Shown here in pieces: positions 1 through 7,880 of a stretch of DNA of 33,158 nt. The stretch is from Planctomycetota bacterium (GTDB lineage Bacteria > Planctomycetota > PLA2 > JAEUHO01), in NCBI GenBank assembly GCA_029259795.1, contig JAJDEM010000092.1:1-33158 (forward strand), given 5' to 3'. The notes under the pieces were generated by a model, which made no database searches, was not told the origin of the DNA, and was given only the letters and a program-made list of their open reading frames with translations. Position 1 is the first letter of the stretch; the number at the start of each line of letters is the position of its first letter. The position numbers and the translations under genes are program-made.

Positions 1-1562
1 CAGAAGCCGTCCTCCTCGGCGTCGAGAACCACCTCCAGCGGCGTGGTGCCGCCGAGCTTCTCGTCGATGGAGAGCATGCCCTGATGGATCGGGCTGTCCT
101 CCTTGAAGTAGTCCATGAAACGGTTCTCGACGTTGAGTCGCGTCAGCCCGAACCCAAAGACCACCGCCAGAACGCAGGTGATCGACAGCACCTTGTTGCG
201 GTGGTTCATCGACCAGACGCCCACCCGGGTGAAGGGCGAGGGCCGATCGATCGCGGCCAGGTGAACCGCAGGCTGCGGTCCCGTTCCCAGCAGCATGTTG
301 AGAGCCGGGAAGAGCAGGAAACTCAGCGCATAGGCGACGGCAATGCCGAGCACCATGATGAGTGCGAAGTCCATGACCGGACGAATCTGGCTGACGTACA
401 GGGAGCCGAAGCCGACCATCGTGGTCAGGGCTGTGTAGAGACACGGGCGTGCCATGTCCGACGCGCTGTGCGCCATGAGCCTTCCGTTGCTCCAGTCCGG
501 GTTGCCCGCATGGAGCTCGCGAAAGCGGACCACGATGTGGATGAGCATCGCCATGGCGACGATCAGCAGCAGCGAGACGAAGTTCGACGTCACGATGGTC
601 GCCGGCCAGTCGAGCAGGCCAAGGAGACCGATGATCGCGAGCACCGTCAGGCCGCAGATGATCGTCGGAAGCACGGTCCACTTCAGGGAGAGAAACAGGA
701 CGAACAGCATCAACAGGGCGAGAGCCAAGACGGAGAAGCCGAAGACCAACAAGTCGCTCTCGATGTAGTCGACGATGTCGACGTTGATCATCGGCACACC
801 GCCGATGTGGATCTCGCCGAGCTCTTCGTAGGCTGCGACGACCTCGCGAATCGACTCGATCTGCTGGCGCCTGGACACAGACCAGCGGGCGTCAGCGCGG
901 CTGAGCTCCGCCCCCAGCTCCACCAACCGGCCCTTCTGAGCGGGCGTCAGCTTGTTGGCATCCCGGAGGTCCCAGAGTTGGTAGCGCTCTTCTTCAAGCT
1001 CGGCGACCCCGGACTGTTGCTCGAGTGTGACCTGGAGCGCCGTCGTCTTGCCGTCGCGGCTCAGAAGCGCGTCGGCGAACAGGGGGCTCCTTGTGAGCTC
1101 GGCTCGGGCCAAGGCTCGATCGACGGCCGGGTCCGTGATGGTCACGAACCCGGTACCCAGGGCCGCGAGTCCGCGGTTGGGACTCTCGAACAGGGGCAAG
1201 TCCACAAGGCTGGTGACGCTGGCGACACCCTCAAGCGCCGCCAGGTCGTGGTCCAGTCGCGCGATCGCCGCCAGGGTCTCGGGCGCCAACAGGTCCTCGC
1301 CGGGGGTGACCGCTACGAAGACGCTGTCGTCGGCGCCGAAGGTTCTCCGGGTGTTGTCATAGAAGCGGAGGTCGGGGTCGTTCTCGAGAACGATGGCGTC
1401 GGAGCTGGCATCGACCCGGAAGTCCCGCGCGTACCAGGCAAGCAGGAGCACGGGAGCGAGAAGCACCAGCAGCGCGGTCCTTGGACGCTGGATCAGGGTC
1501 CTGAGGAGAGCGTTGCTCCTGCGACCCTCAGGATTTTGACCAGCCTCGTGGTCGGCGTGCAT
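1..1562 (-). CDS. RND/MMPL-family membrane permease, partial (C-terminus beyond window)
   Basis: This gene is not in the ORF track because it runs off the left edge. I translated it by hand from an ATG preceded by a strong GGGAGG Shine-Dalgarno. The first ~30 residues are cytoplasmic, followed by one membrane helix and a periplasmic domain of roughly 250 residues. A cluster of about five helices follows (starting LLVFGFSVLALALL), then a basic loop, another helix (NKVLSITCVLAVVFGFG) and the start of a second periplasmic domain. This one-plus-five arrangement repeated twice is typical of the MMPL/RND superfamily, including HpnN-like lipid exporters. About 520 residues are present of an expected 750-900. 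The family moves lipids or hydrophobic compounds across the inner membrane using the proton gradient. The substrate cannot be told from sequence. The gene lies 112 bases downstream of, and on the same strand as, the exported repeat protein. Confidence 0.88.
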   Translation of the reverse strand, partial: MHADHEAGQNPEGRRSNALLRTLIQRPRTALLVLLAPVLLLAWYARDFRVDASSDAIVLENDPDLRFYDNTRRTFGADDSVFVAVTPGEDLLAPETLAAIARLDHDLAALEGVASVTSLVDLPLFESPNRGLAALGTGFVTITDPAVDRALARAELTRSPLFADALLSRDGKTTALQVTLEQQSGVAELEEERYQLWDLRDANKLTPAQKGRLVELGAELSRADARWSVSRRQQIESIREVVAAYEELGEIHIGGVPMINVDIVDYIESDLLVFGFSVLALALLMLFVLFLSLKWTVLPTIICGLTVLAIIGLLGLLDWPATIVTSNFVSLLLIVAMAMLIHIVVRFRELHAGNPDWSNGRLMAHSASDMARPCLYTALTTMVGFGSLYVSQIRPVMDFALIMVLGIAVAYALSFLLFPALNMLLGTGPQPAVHLAAIDRPSPFTRVGVWSMNHRNKVLSITCVLAVVFGFGLTRLNVENRFMDYFKEDSPIHQGMLSIDEKLGGTTPLEVVLDAEEDGF

Positions 1563-1674
1563 CGTGGCCTCCCGCAGCAGGATGATACGGGGCCCGGCAC
1601 GAGACCGCGCGATTCCGGACCTTCGGGTCGCGACGTGTGGGTGCTGCCGCCAGCTACGCCAACGCGTCGATGAC

Positions 1675-4071
1675 TCATTGCGGAACGGTGAGGGTCTTCT
1701 CGGGCTCGCCGGTCGTCACGGTGCCGACCTCGAGCCAGCGGTAGCTGAGCTTCCCTTGCGCATCCAGGTCCCGAACGTTTGCGAAGACCTTCCAAGTTCC
1801 GGGAGGGGCGGCCTTCCAGCTCACGGGATGGGTCCTGAATTGGTGCTTGTAGCTCGGTCCCCCACTGACCCGCTCGACGCGCACGCCCGAAGCGGAGTTG
1901 CCGCGTGTGCCGAAGACCACGCGAAACTGCAAGCGCGGCGTCGTGTCGATGCGGATCTCAAGATCATGCGTGCCCGCAGCAACGTCGTCGGTCACGACCG
2001 TGCGTCCCGAGCGGCCGGGCAGCCGAGCCGAGACGCGGTAGCTGCGGGACGGCTTCAGCGTGGTGATCCGGAAGGTCCCGTCCGGATACGACGCTGCACC
2101 GTGGAGCACCTCCCGTCTCGGCGCAGGCCCCAGGACCGACACAAGCACGGCGGCCAGCGGGGCCCCCGTCTCGTCCACGACCCGGCCAGCGATCGTAGCC
2201 CCCTTGAGCAGCTGGACCGTGCGCTCCTTGGGACCGGCTTCGATGCCCGTGGCGCCGCCGAGCGCGTGATGGCCCACGACCTCAAGGTCATAGACCCCGG
2301 TCATGAGCTGCACGAGCCAGAACCTGCCCTGCGCGTCCGTGTCAGCGAACGCGCTGCCGTAGGCGGGTCCCTGGTGGCTCGGCGCGCTCCGCATCTGCGC
2401 GACAACCCGGCGCTTGGGGACCGGCGCACCGGCGGCATCCACCACGCGCCCGTGGATCAAGGAGCCGGGCAGGCGCAGGATCACGCCCGCCGTCCCCGCG
2501 GCGATCCCCGTTGCGATGGGACTACTTCGAGCCCAGGCCCGGTGTGCGCTCTGTCCAGGCGTCGTGAAGCTGAACTTGTGGGCGCCCGCCGCAAGGCCTC
2601 CGATCCGGAAGGAGCCATCCGCGGCGGTGACGGCGCTGCCCCACGACCCGCCGTCCATACCCAGGGCGTGAACACCGAAGCCCGGCAGGGGTATGTCAGC
2701 GAGGCAGACGAGGCGCCCGGCAATCGCGAGCGTCCCGGCAGGCGGCGGGGCCGGTGGCCTCTTGGAGCGCTCGGCCCTCACGCGCGCGCGCTTCGCCTCA
2801 CGGACGGCGCGCGCCTTGGCCCTGGCTGCCTTGACGCGGCCGTCCCAGCGGTCCAGGGCGTGGAGGCACTCCCGGCGCACGGCGTAGGACTCCGTCGTCT
2901 CGTGCGCCAGCCGCTCGAGCAACGGAGCGAGTTCCGCGCCGAAGCTTCGCTCGAGCGCTGCAAGGACGTCCTTGCTGAACTTGACGCCGATGCCCGTCTT
3001 GCCGCGCACGACGCTGATTTGAATGGAGGCCATCTTGGCGCCACTTGCGCGTGCGCCGGGCTCTGGTGCCTCGAGAAGCCGGCGAACGATCGGTACCGCG
3101 GCTGTGCCGGTCGCGAGCAGGCCCGGCGACACGATCGGCGTTCCCGGCGCGCCGAGCGTGCGAGCCATCTGCTCGGCGATCTCAAAGGCCTCGGGGGTTT
3201 CGTCCTCAAGAAGCATCGACTGCAGGAACCAGAACGCACGGCGCTCCGTCGGGCGCATGGTGAGCCAGCGCTTCCACGTTGACGCCACTTCCGCCAGGGC
3301 CAGCGGAGCGAAGGCTTCACGATGCGCTGCACGGTGCACTGCACGCTCTCCCGCGCTCAGCTGCTCGGCCCACGCGGCGAAAACGGCGGTGCGCCGCTCT
3401 CCCTCGAGCCGAGGGAGGAGTGCCTTGGCTCCCCGAAGCCAGTCCCTCGTAGCGGGTAGGACTACAAGTAGCCCGGCAACGACCGCGCAGCGCGACGGAT
3501 CCTCTTGAGCGGCAGCGCATCCGACGAGCTCGCTGACGAGCAGCGAGGGCTGGAGGACGCGATCCATGGCGCCGTGGCGCAGCGTCGAGCGCGCGCGGTC
3601 GTACTCACCGCGCCGGAGTCCGGCCACGATGTCCGCCAGCGTGACGAACCGGAATAGAAACGCCCGCAAGGGCTTGAACTCAGCCCGCGCTCCGATGCGC
3701 ACGCGGGCACGCTGCACATCACCGAGGCCGACGGTGACGTCCCAGTTGCTGTGTAGGGATGGGTGCATCGCGCCAGGCCAGACCTTGAAGAAGCGCGAGG
3801 CGGCCACGGCGCGCCTGCCCTGCTCCAGCTCCGCCGGCGTCAATCGAAAGGTCAGCACGAGACTCGGCGCGACCTTGGCGCCTGCCGCCTGCGTGACGCG
3901 GGTGCTGCCGTCAGGATCGATTTCGATGCGTGTCCATCCGGAGCGCTGCATGTCCACGGTGCTGGTCGCCGAGATGCGCAGCGGCTTCGGCTTGTCCTCA
4001 CCCTGCGCCGAACGTCCAGGCGTCGCCGCGACGAGCAGCAGGAGCACGGACAAACGCAGCACACACGACAT
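1675..4071 (-). CDS. Exported protein with three carboxypeptidase-regulatory-like repeats
   Basis: The 798-residue product starts with a cleavable-looking signal peptide (MSCVLRLSVLLLLVAATPG). Residues ~30-140 form a beta-rich region, ~145-410 are mainly helical, and a very basic helix (KARAVREAKRARVRAERSKR) at ~418-438 leads to a proline-rich linker (PPAPPPAG). Three beta-sandwich repeats of carboxypeptidase-regulatory type follow, opening at about residues 448 (LAIAGRLVCL), 538 (LIHGRVVDAAGAPV) and 627 (TIAGRVVDETGAPL). Each carries the usual DG.F.I..L pattern. A last beta domain ends the protein. No enzyme active site was seen. Such domains usually serve as adhesive or structural modules outside the membrane. 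It is divergent from the operon starting at 4228. The function is unknown; export and the repeats are well supported. Confidence 0.85.
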   Translation of the reverse strand: MSCVLRLSVLLLLVAATPGRSAQGEDKPKPLRISATSTVDMQRSGWTRIEIDPDGSTRVTQAAGAKVAPSLVLTFRLTPAELEQGRRAVAASRFFKVWPGAMHPSLHSNWDVTVGLGDVQRARVRIGARAEFKPLRAFLFRFVTLADIVAGLRRGEYDRARSTLRHGAMDRVLQPSLLVSELVGCAAAQEDPSRCAVVAGLLVVLPATRDWLRGAKALLPRLEGERRTAVFAAWAEQLSAGERAVHRAAHREAFAPLALAEVASTWKRWLTMRPTERRAFWFLQSMLLEDETPEAFEIAEQMARTLGAPGTPIVSPGLLATGTAAVPIVRRLLEAPEPGARASGAKMASIQISVVRGKTGIGVKFSKDVLAALERSFGAELAPLLERLAHETTESYAVRRECLHALDRWDGRVKAARAKARAVREAKRARVRAERSKRPPAPPPAGTLAIAGRLVCLADIPLPGFGVHALGMDGGSWGSAVTAADGSFRIGGLAAGAHKFSFTTPGQSAHRAWARSSPIATGIAAGTAGVILRLPGSLIHGRVVDAAGAPVPKRRVVAQMRSAPSHQGPAYGSAFADTDAQGRFWLVQLMTGVYDLEVVGHHALGGATGIEAGPKERTVQLLKGATIAGRVVDETGAPLAAVLVSVLGPAPRREVLHGAASYPDGTFRITTLKPSRSYRVSARLPGRSGRTVVTDDVAAGTHDLEIRIDTTPRLQFRVVFGTRGNSASGVRVERVSGGPSYKHQFRTHPVSWKAAPPGTWKVFANVRDLDAQGKLSYRWLEVGTVTTGEPEKTLTVPQ

Positions 4072-4227
4072 GGGTCCAGCGTAACGGCACGGGAGGCACC
4101 GCCGGCCGGTCCCGTGTTCGCGCCTCCACAGCCGAGGTCCGAGGCCTGCCCGAGCCCCCTGCGATTGTGCTGCCCCGCCGGAGCCCGTACCCTGAGGTCG
4201 CTAAGCGCTCGAACGGGGAGGTGGGGA
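4072..4227. promoter_or_regulatory. Divergent intergenic region
   Basis: This 156-base spacer separates the minus-strand repeat protein from the plus-strand three-gene unit, so promoters for both should lie here. I see no convincing -35/-10 pair or long inverted repeat. The plus-strand ribosome site (GGGGAGGTGGGGA) sits at its right end. Confidence 0.4.
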
Positions 4228-5355
4228 ATGCGAGGTTCAGTCGTTCTTTTGGCTGGGGTGCTGGGCGTCGGTCTGCTCATGGGGCTGATCGGCACCGCCC
4301 GTGCGGGCGATCCCGATCTCGCGAAGTTCCTTCTGCAGCATGGCCGGACGGCGTTGTTGAAGGGCGACTACGACGACGCGCTCACCAAGCTTCGCAAGGC
4401 GCGGGTCGAAGACCCCACGTTGATCGAGGCGACGTACGTGATCGCCCTCGTCCTTGAACGCAAGAAGGAGCCCACCAAGGCCGTCTTGGAGTACAGAGCG
4501 TTCCAACTCGGTGCGGAGGCCGCACAGCGCGACGCGAAGCTCAGCAAGAAGATGTCCAAGTTCCTCAAGAAGGCCATGGGGCGCCTCAAGGCCCTCGATG
4601 CGGGCAACACTGAGATCAACAAGGCGCAGGCAGCGTTCGCAACGGGCCTTTGCATCTCGGCCCGGGCCATGGCCTCCACCGATGCGGGCCTCGCCATTCG
4701 TATGCTGAAGGTCGCCCGTGCCGCGGCGCCTGACCACAACGATGCCCGCAACATGCTGGACGAGATGGCCAGTGGGTTCATTCCTCTCGCATCGGTCTTC
4801 GACAGCGTCCACGACTGGCAGGACGTCATCAAGAGTTCCATGCTGGGCAAGAATCCCGGCTGGACCTACCAGGGCACCAAGATTGCCGTAACGACCCTCG
4901 GCGGCTCCCTCATTCGTCCGCCGGGGGGCTACGAGAGCGGTCCCACTTACGCACTCACAGCAGACCTCGCACTGAAGGACAAGCCATCTCTCCAGAAGAC
5001 CATGACTGCCGGGCTGCTCTTTGGCATCGCCAAGGACGAAGGCTTCGCAGCGATCATCCTCCAGGACGAAGGGAAGAAGGATCGGCTCGCTCTATCCGCG
5101 ATGTCCCTGAGTCCGCCCAAGGACCGTCCGCTGAAGATCGTCAACCTCCCCAAGTGGACCGGGGGCACGACCCATCGGGTGTCCGTCCTGGTGGAAGGAA
5201 AACGCATCCGTCTGTTCTTCGACAACGAGTTGGCGATCGACCACAAGGTGTCGGGTCGAGACGACCTCGGCGGGACCATCGGCGTCTCCTTCCAAAACAC
5301 CACGCTCGACATCAAGCAGTTTCGCGTCGGCAAGGTCGTGGGAGGTGCCAAGTGA
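4228..5355 (+). CDS. Exported helical-repeat protein with C-terminal concanavalin-like (DUF1080-type) domain
   Basis: The start is placed at the ATG at 4228, inside the longer track ORF, because it has a strong GGGGAGG ribosome site and begins a clear signal peptide (MRGSVVLLAGVLGVG, ending near ARAGD). The mature protein has TPR-like helical repeats from ~30 to 185 (for example LLKGDYDDALTKLRKARVEDP). A beta-rich domain from ~205 to 375 resembles the DUF1080/LamG-like concanavalin fold, with strands such as RIRLFFDNELAIDHKV and GTIGVSFQNTTLDIKQFRVG. In known families this fold binds or cleaves glycans; no catalytic residues can be assigned here. It is the first gene of a three-gene unit and a paralogue in layout of the next gene, whose ATG overlaps this stop by one base. 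Confidence 0.82.
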   Translation: MRGSVVLLAGVLGVGLLMGLIGTARAGDPDLAKFLLQHGRTALLKGDYDDALTKLRKARVEDPTLIEATYVIALVLERKKEPTKAVLEYRAFQLGAEAAQRDAKLSKKMSKFLKKAMGRLKALDAGNTEINKAQAAFATGLCISARAMASTDAGLAIRMLKVARAAAPDHNDARNMLDEMASGFIPLASVFDSVHDWQDVIKSSMLGKNPGWTYQGTKIAVTTLGGSLIRPPGGYESGPTYALTADLALKDKPSLQKTMTAGLLFGIAKDEGFAAIILQDEGKKDRLALSAMSLSPPKDRPLKIVNLPKWTGGTTHRVSVLVEGKRIRLFFDNELAIDHKVSGRDDLGGTIGVSFQNTTLDIKQFRVGKVVGGAK

Positions 5356-6431
5356 TGCGCTACCTGCTGATGTGCCTATGCCTCCTTGGCTCGCTGAGCA
5401 TCGCCGCTCCGCTGGGCGCGGAGGATGCGAAGCCTCCGAAGGCGCTGGTCGACGCGCGCGCGGCATTGGCCGCGAAGGACTACGACAAGGCGTGCACACT
5501 GGCCGAGGCCGCCATGGCCGGAAAGCCCAGCAAGGTGCACTACCGCGAAGCCGTAGTCATCCGCGGCGAAGGCTACCTGGGCCAGAAGAACACGAAGAAG
5601 GGTGTAGCCTGGCTTCGCGAGGTGCTCCTCCTCCTCGAGGCCAACGTGCCGCTCTCCGACGCGGAGCAGGACCTGTGGACCCGAGCGCGCAAGGCGATCG
5701 GAGCGGCCAGTCCGGACGACGCCGGGCTGCACAAGAAGATGAGCAAGCAGTCCGGCAAGATGGTCAGCATCTCGAAGAAATGGCTCAAGAAGGACCCCAA
5801 GGCAGCGGAGCGCGCGGCGCTCGCGGCACTGGCACTCGATCCCGCCAGCAAGCGCGCACGAGCCGCGTTCGACGCTGCACGCAAGGCCATGGGCGCCGTG
5901 CCCCAAGAGTTGCTCGAAGTCGCAAAGATGGCCGGCTGGCGGGGACTGACCGACAAGAACTGGCCGCGTGAGAACGGCGTCCTCGTTGGGTTCGTCGACA
6001 AGACGGCCATGATGTTGACGACCGAGCGCGAGTGGACGGGCAACTTCGACGTTGTCCTCGAGGCTCGGGTCATTGAGTTCTACAGCAACAACGGACCGCC
6101 CCTCTTCGCACTCGCTTGCCCCTTCGTCTCCGACAGCCGCTACGTCACACTCAGCTGCATGGCGGCCCAAGCGGAGCTGTATGAGTGGACGAGCAAGCGG
6201 GACGGAAAGACGCACGCGAAGAAGGCCTACAAGGAGCTGGGCAAGAAGGTCGACCCCAAAGACTGGGTGCGCTACGAGTTGCGAGCGCGCGACGACGAGC
6301 TCATTGCCCTCGTCAATGGCAACGAGATCGGTCGCCAGCTACGCCCCGACTACCTGAAGACGTTTCGCATTGGCATGAAGGTGCAGTTCTGCAAGGTCGA
6401 GGTCCGCAGCGTGAAGATCGTCCGCCGCTGA
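5355..6431 (+). CDS. Second exported helical-repeat/concanavalin-like protein (paralogue of preceding gene)
   Basis: The ATG overlaps the upstream TGA (TGATG) and follows GGAGGTG, so the start is at 5355 and not at the longer track start. The 358-residue product opens with a signal peptide (MRYLLMCLCLLGSLSIAAPLG, cut near AEDA). Helical repeats cover ~25-185 (ALAAKDYDKACTLAEAAMAG). From ~195 a beta domain of DUF1080/concanavalin type begins with GWRGLTDKNWPRENG and ends with FRIGMKVQFCKVEVRSVKI. The architecture matches the gene before it, although the two are well diverged, which suggests an old tandem duplication. Probable location is the periplasm or cell surface. The one-base overlap implies translational coupling. 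No catalytic motif is visible and the ligand is unknown. Confidence 0.82.
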   Translation: MRYLLMCLCLLGSLSIAAPLGAEDAKPPKALVDARAALAAKDYDKACTLAEAAMAGKPSKVHYREAVVIRGEGYLGQKNTKKGVAWLREVLLLLEANVPLSDAEQDLWTRARKAIGAASPDDAGLHKKMSKQSGKMVSISKKWLKKDPKAAERAALAALALDPASKRARAAFDAARKAMGAVPQELLEVAKMAGWRGLTDKNWPRENGVLVGFVDKTAMMLTTEREWTGNFDVVLEARVIEFYSNNGPPLFALACPFVSDSRYVTLSCMAAQAELYEWTSKRDGKTHAKKAYKELGKKVDPKDWVRYELRARDDELIALVNGNEIGRQLRPDYLKTFRIGMKVQFCKVEVRSVKIVRR

Positions 6432-6450
6432 ACCTTGGGAGAAGGCAACA

Positions 6451-7794
6451 ATGCGCCACGCAGTGCTCGTAGCCATGTCGTTGGCCGTGCTCCTTGGCTC
6501 CATGCGGAGCGTCCACGCCGAGGACGAACCTCACGCGGCACCGGAGAGCACACAGTTCCTGGATAGTCTGGCCCCAGGGCTTACGAAGGCACACCGCTCC
6601 GGGAAGCTCGTGTTCGTCTGGATCTCGCGCCGTGAGCCCGATGAACTCACGGGACGGATTCAACGCGCCCTGTTCACCGGGCCCGGCAGCCGCGCCATCG
6701 GAGAACAGGCCGTCGCCGTGCGTCTGCGCGTGGGCGCGCCCTACGACGAGAAGGCGAGCGCTTTGCTTCGCCGGTACGAAATCCGCGACGTTCCGACGTT
6801 CCTGATCCTGACCGCAGACGGCGCCCTCATCACGAACGAGCTGACGAGGTCCGGGGAAGGCATTTTGCAGCACCTCGCGGCCGGGCGCGAGGCCGAGTCG
6901 CGTTGGACGATCTCAGAGGCAGAGTGGAAGAGAGCCAAGGACAGGGAAACGCGCCGCCATCTTGCGAGCGTTTATCGCGCCCGGAAGGAGTGGGCGAAAG
7001 CAGGCACCGTCCTGGGCGAGATGGTGAAGACGGAAGCACAGCTCGAAGACCAACTCGCGCTGCTCCATACCCTACGCCACACAGGGCCTGACAAGCGTCG
7101 CGTGAGTCTGCTGCAGAAGCTCCTCGCCGCGAACCCGAAGGACAGGCGGTGGGTCGTCTGGCGCATCGAACTCGCCTTGATTGGCATTGCCAGGCCCTTG
7201 CCAATCTCGCGCAACGAGTACCTTGCTTCCGTTCCGGCTCAGATGAAGGCACTCCGGCTGATGGCTGCGGAGGTGACACCGATAGAGCACCAAGTCGAAA
7301 TCCACACGTCCCTCGCCCGAGGGCATGAGGAGCTCGGCGAGTTGGACGGGATGCGCGCTGAGTGCATGGTCGTCCGGAGCAAGCTAGAGAAGCTGCCAAA
7401 GCGTCCCGACCTCCGAAGGGCGCTGGCCATGATGTTCGTGACGGCTGGCGCGCCCGAGGAAGCCAAGACGGAGTTCCTGCGCGTCGTCAAGGAGCACCCC
7501 AAGTCCGACGAGGCTCCCAATGCGCTCCTTGGCCTCGCCCATGTCTGGTATGGCGAGGCACGGGGGCAAGAGAGCGTGCTCGATCGCAAGGCCATGGACG
7601 CGGCCGGCATGGCGCTCGAGTACCTGGCGAAGCTTGAGACGGGCTACCCCGACAGCGAGGCCCAGCAGCACGCCAGGGAGCAGGCGATGCCCGCGGTGAT
7701 CCAACTGATCGAAGAGCAGATGGCAGCCAGCCGATCCGTAGGAAAGGGCAAGGACGAGCCCGGCGGGAACAAGGGGGGGAAGGACGACAAGTAG
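6451..7794 (+). CDS. Exported cysteine-less thioredoxin-fold/TPR protein
   Basis: The 447-residue protein has a signal peptide (MRHAVLVAMSLAVLLGSMRS, cut near VHAED). Residues ~40-140 look like a thioredoxin fold: a central strand KLVFVWISR, then a helix, then a cis-proline strand YEIRDVPTFLILTADG. Where redox-active members have CxxC, this protein has SRREPDEL, so it should lack disulfide chemistry. TPR-like helical repeats fill ~165-430. The tail is lysine- and glycine-rich (GKGKDEPGGNKGGKDDK). The start follows GGGAGAAGG. It lies 19 bases after the preceding stop and is the last gene of the unit, followed by a hairpin at 7803-7818. It may be a periplasmic scaffold acting with its two neighbours; that role is inferred. 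Confidence 0.8.
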   Translation: MRHAVLVAMSLAVLLGSMRSVHAEDEPHAAPESTQFLDSLAPGLTKAHRSGKLVFVWISRREPDELTGRIQRALFTGPGSRAIGEQAVAVRLRVGAPYDEKASALLRRYEIRDVPTFLILTADGALITNELTRSGEGILQHLAAGREAESRWTISEAEWKRAKDRETRRHLASVYRARKEWAKAGTVLGEMVKTEAQLEDQLALLHTLRHTGPDKRRVSLLQKLLAANPKDRRWVVWRIELALIGIARPLPISRNEYLASVPAQMKALRLMAAEVTPIEHQVEIHTSLARGHEELGELDGMRAECMVVRSKLEKLPKRPDLRRALAMMFVTAGAPEEAKTEFLRVVKEHPKSDEAPNALLGLAHVWYGEARGQESVLDRKAMDAAGMALEYLAKLETGYPDSEAQQHAREQAMPAVIQLIEEQMAASRSVGKGKDEPGGNKGGKDDK

Positions 7795-7802
7795 GTGGAG
7801 CG

Positions 7803-7818
7803 CCTCGGCACGCCGAGG
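7803..7818. terminator. Hairpin between convergent genes
   Basis: CCTCGG-CACG-CCGAGG forms a perfect 6-bp stem with a 4-base loop directly after the stop at 7794, in the 86-base gap between convergent genes. It could end transcription from either side. No T-run follows, so it is a weak intrinsic terminator at best. Confidence 0.4.
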
Positions 7819-7880
7819 AGCGCCAGTCGGCCCAGGGATCTCGAGACCGGTTTGGTCATGCCGACGATCCCGTTGCCGAG

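Noticed and set aside
84-1673. 529-residue plus-strand ORF
   Set aside because: It is antisense to the MMPL permease. Its product is rich in Arg, His, Asp and Gln with no fold-like pattern, and the opposite strand gives clear membrane helices and a ribosome site.
1564-3282. 572-residue plus-strand ORF
   Set aside because: It is a shadow of the exported repeat protein on the minus strand: low-complexity Arg/Ala/Gly composition and no signal or domain.
6459-6900. Possibility that the thioredoxin-fold protein is redox active
   Set aside because: No CxxC or nearby cysteine is present at the active-site position, so disulfide chemistry is unlikely.
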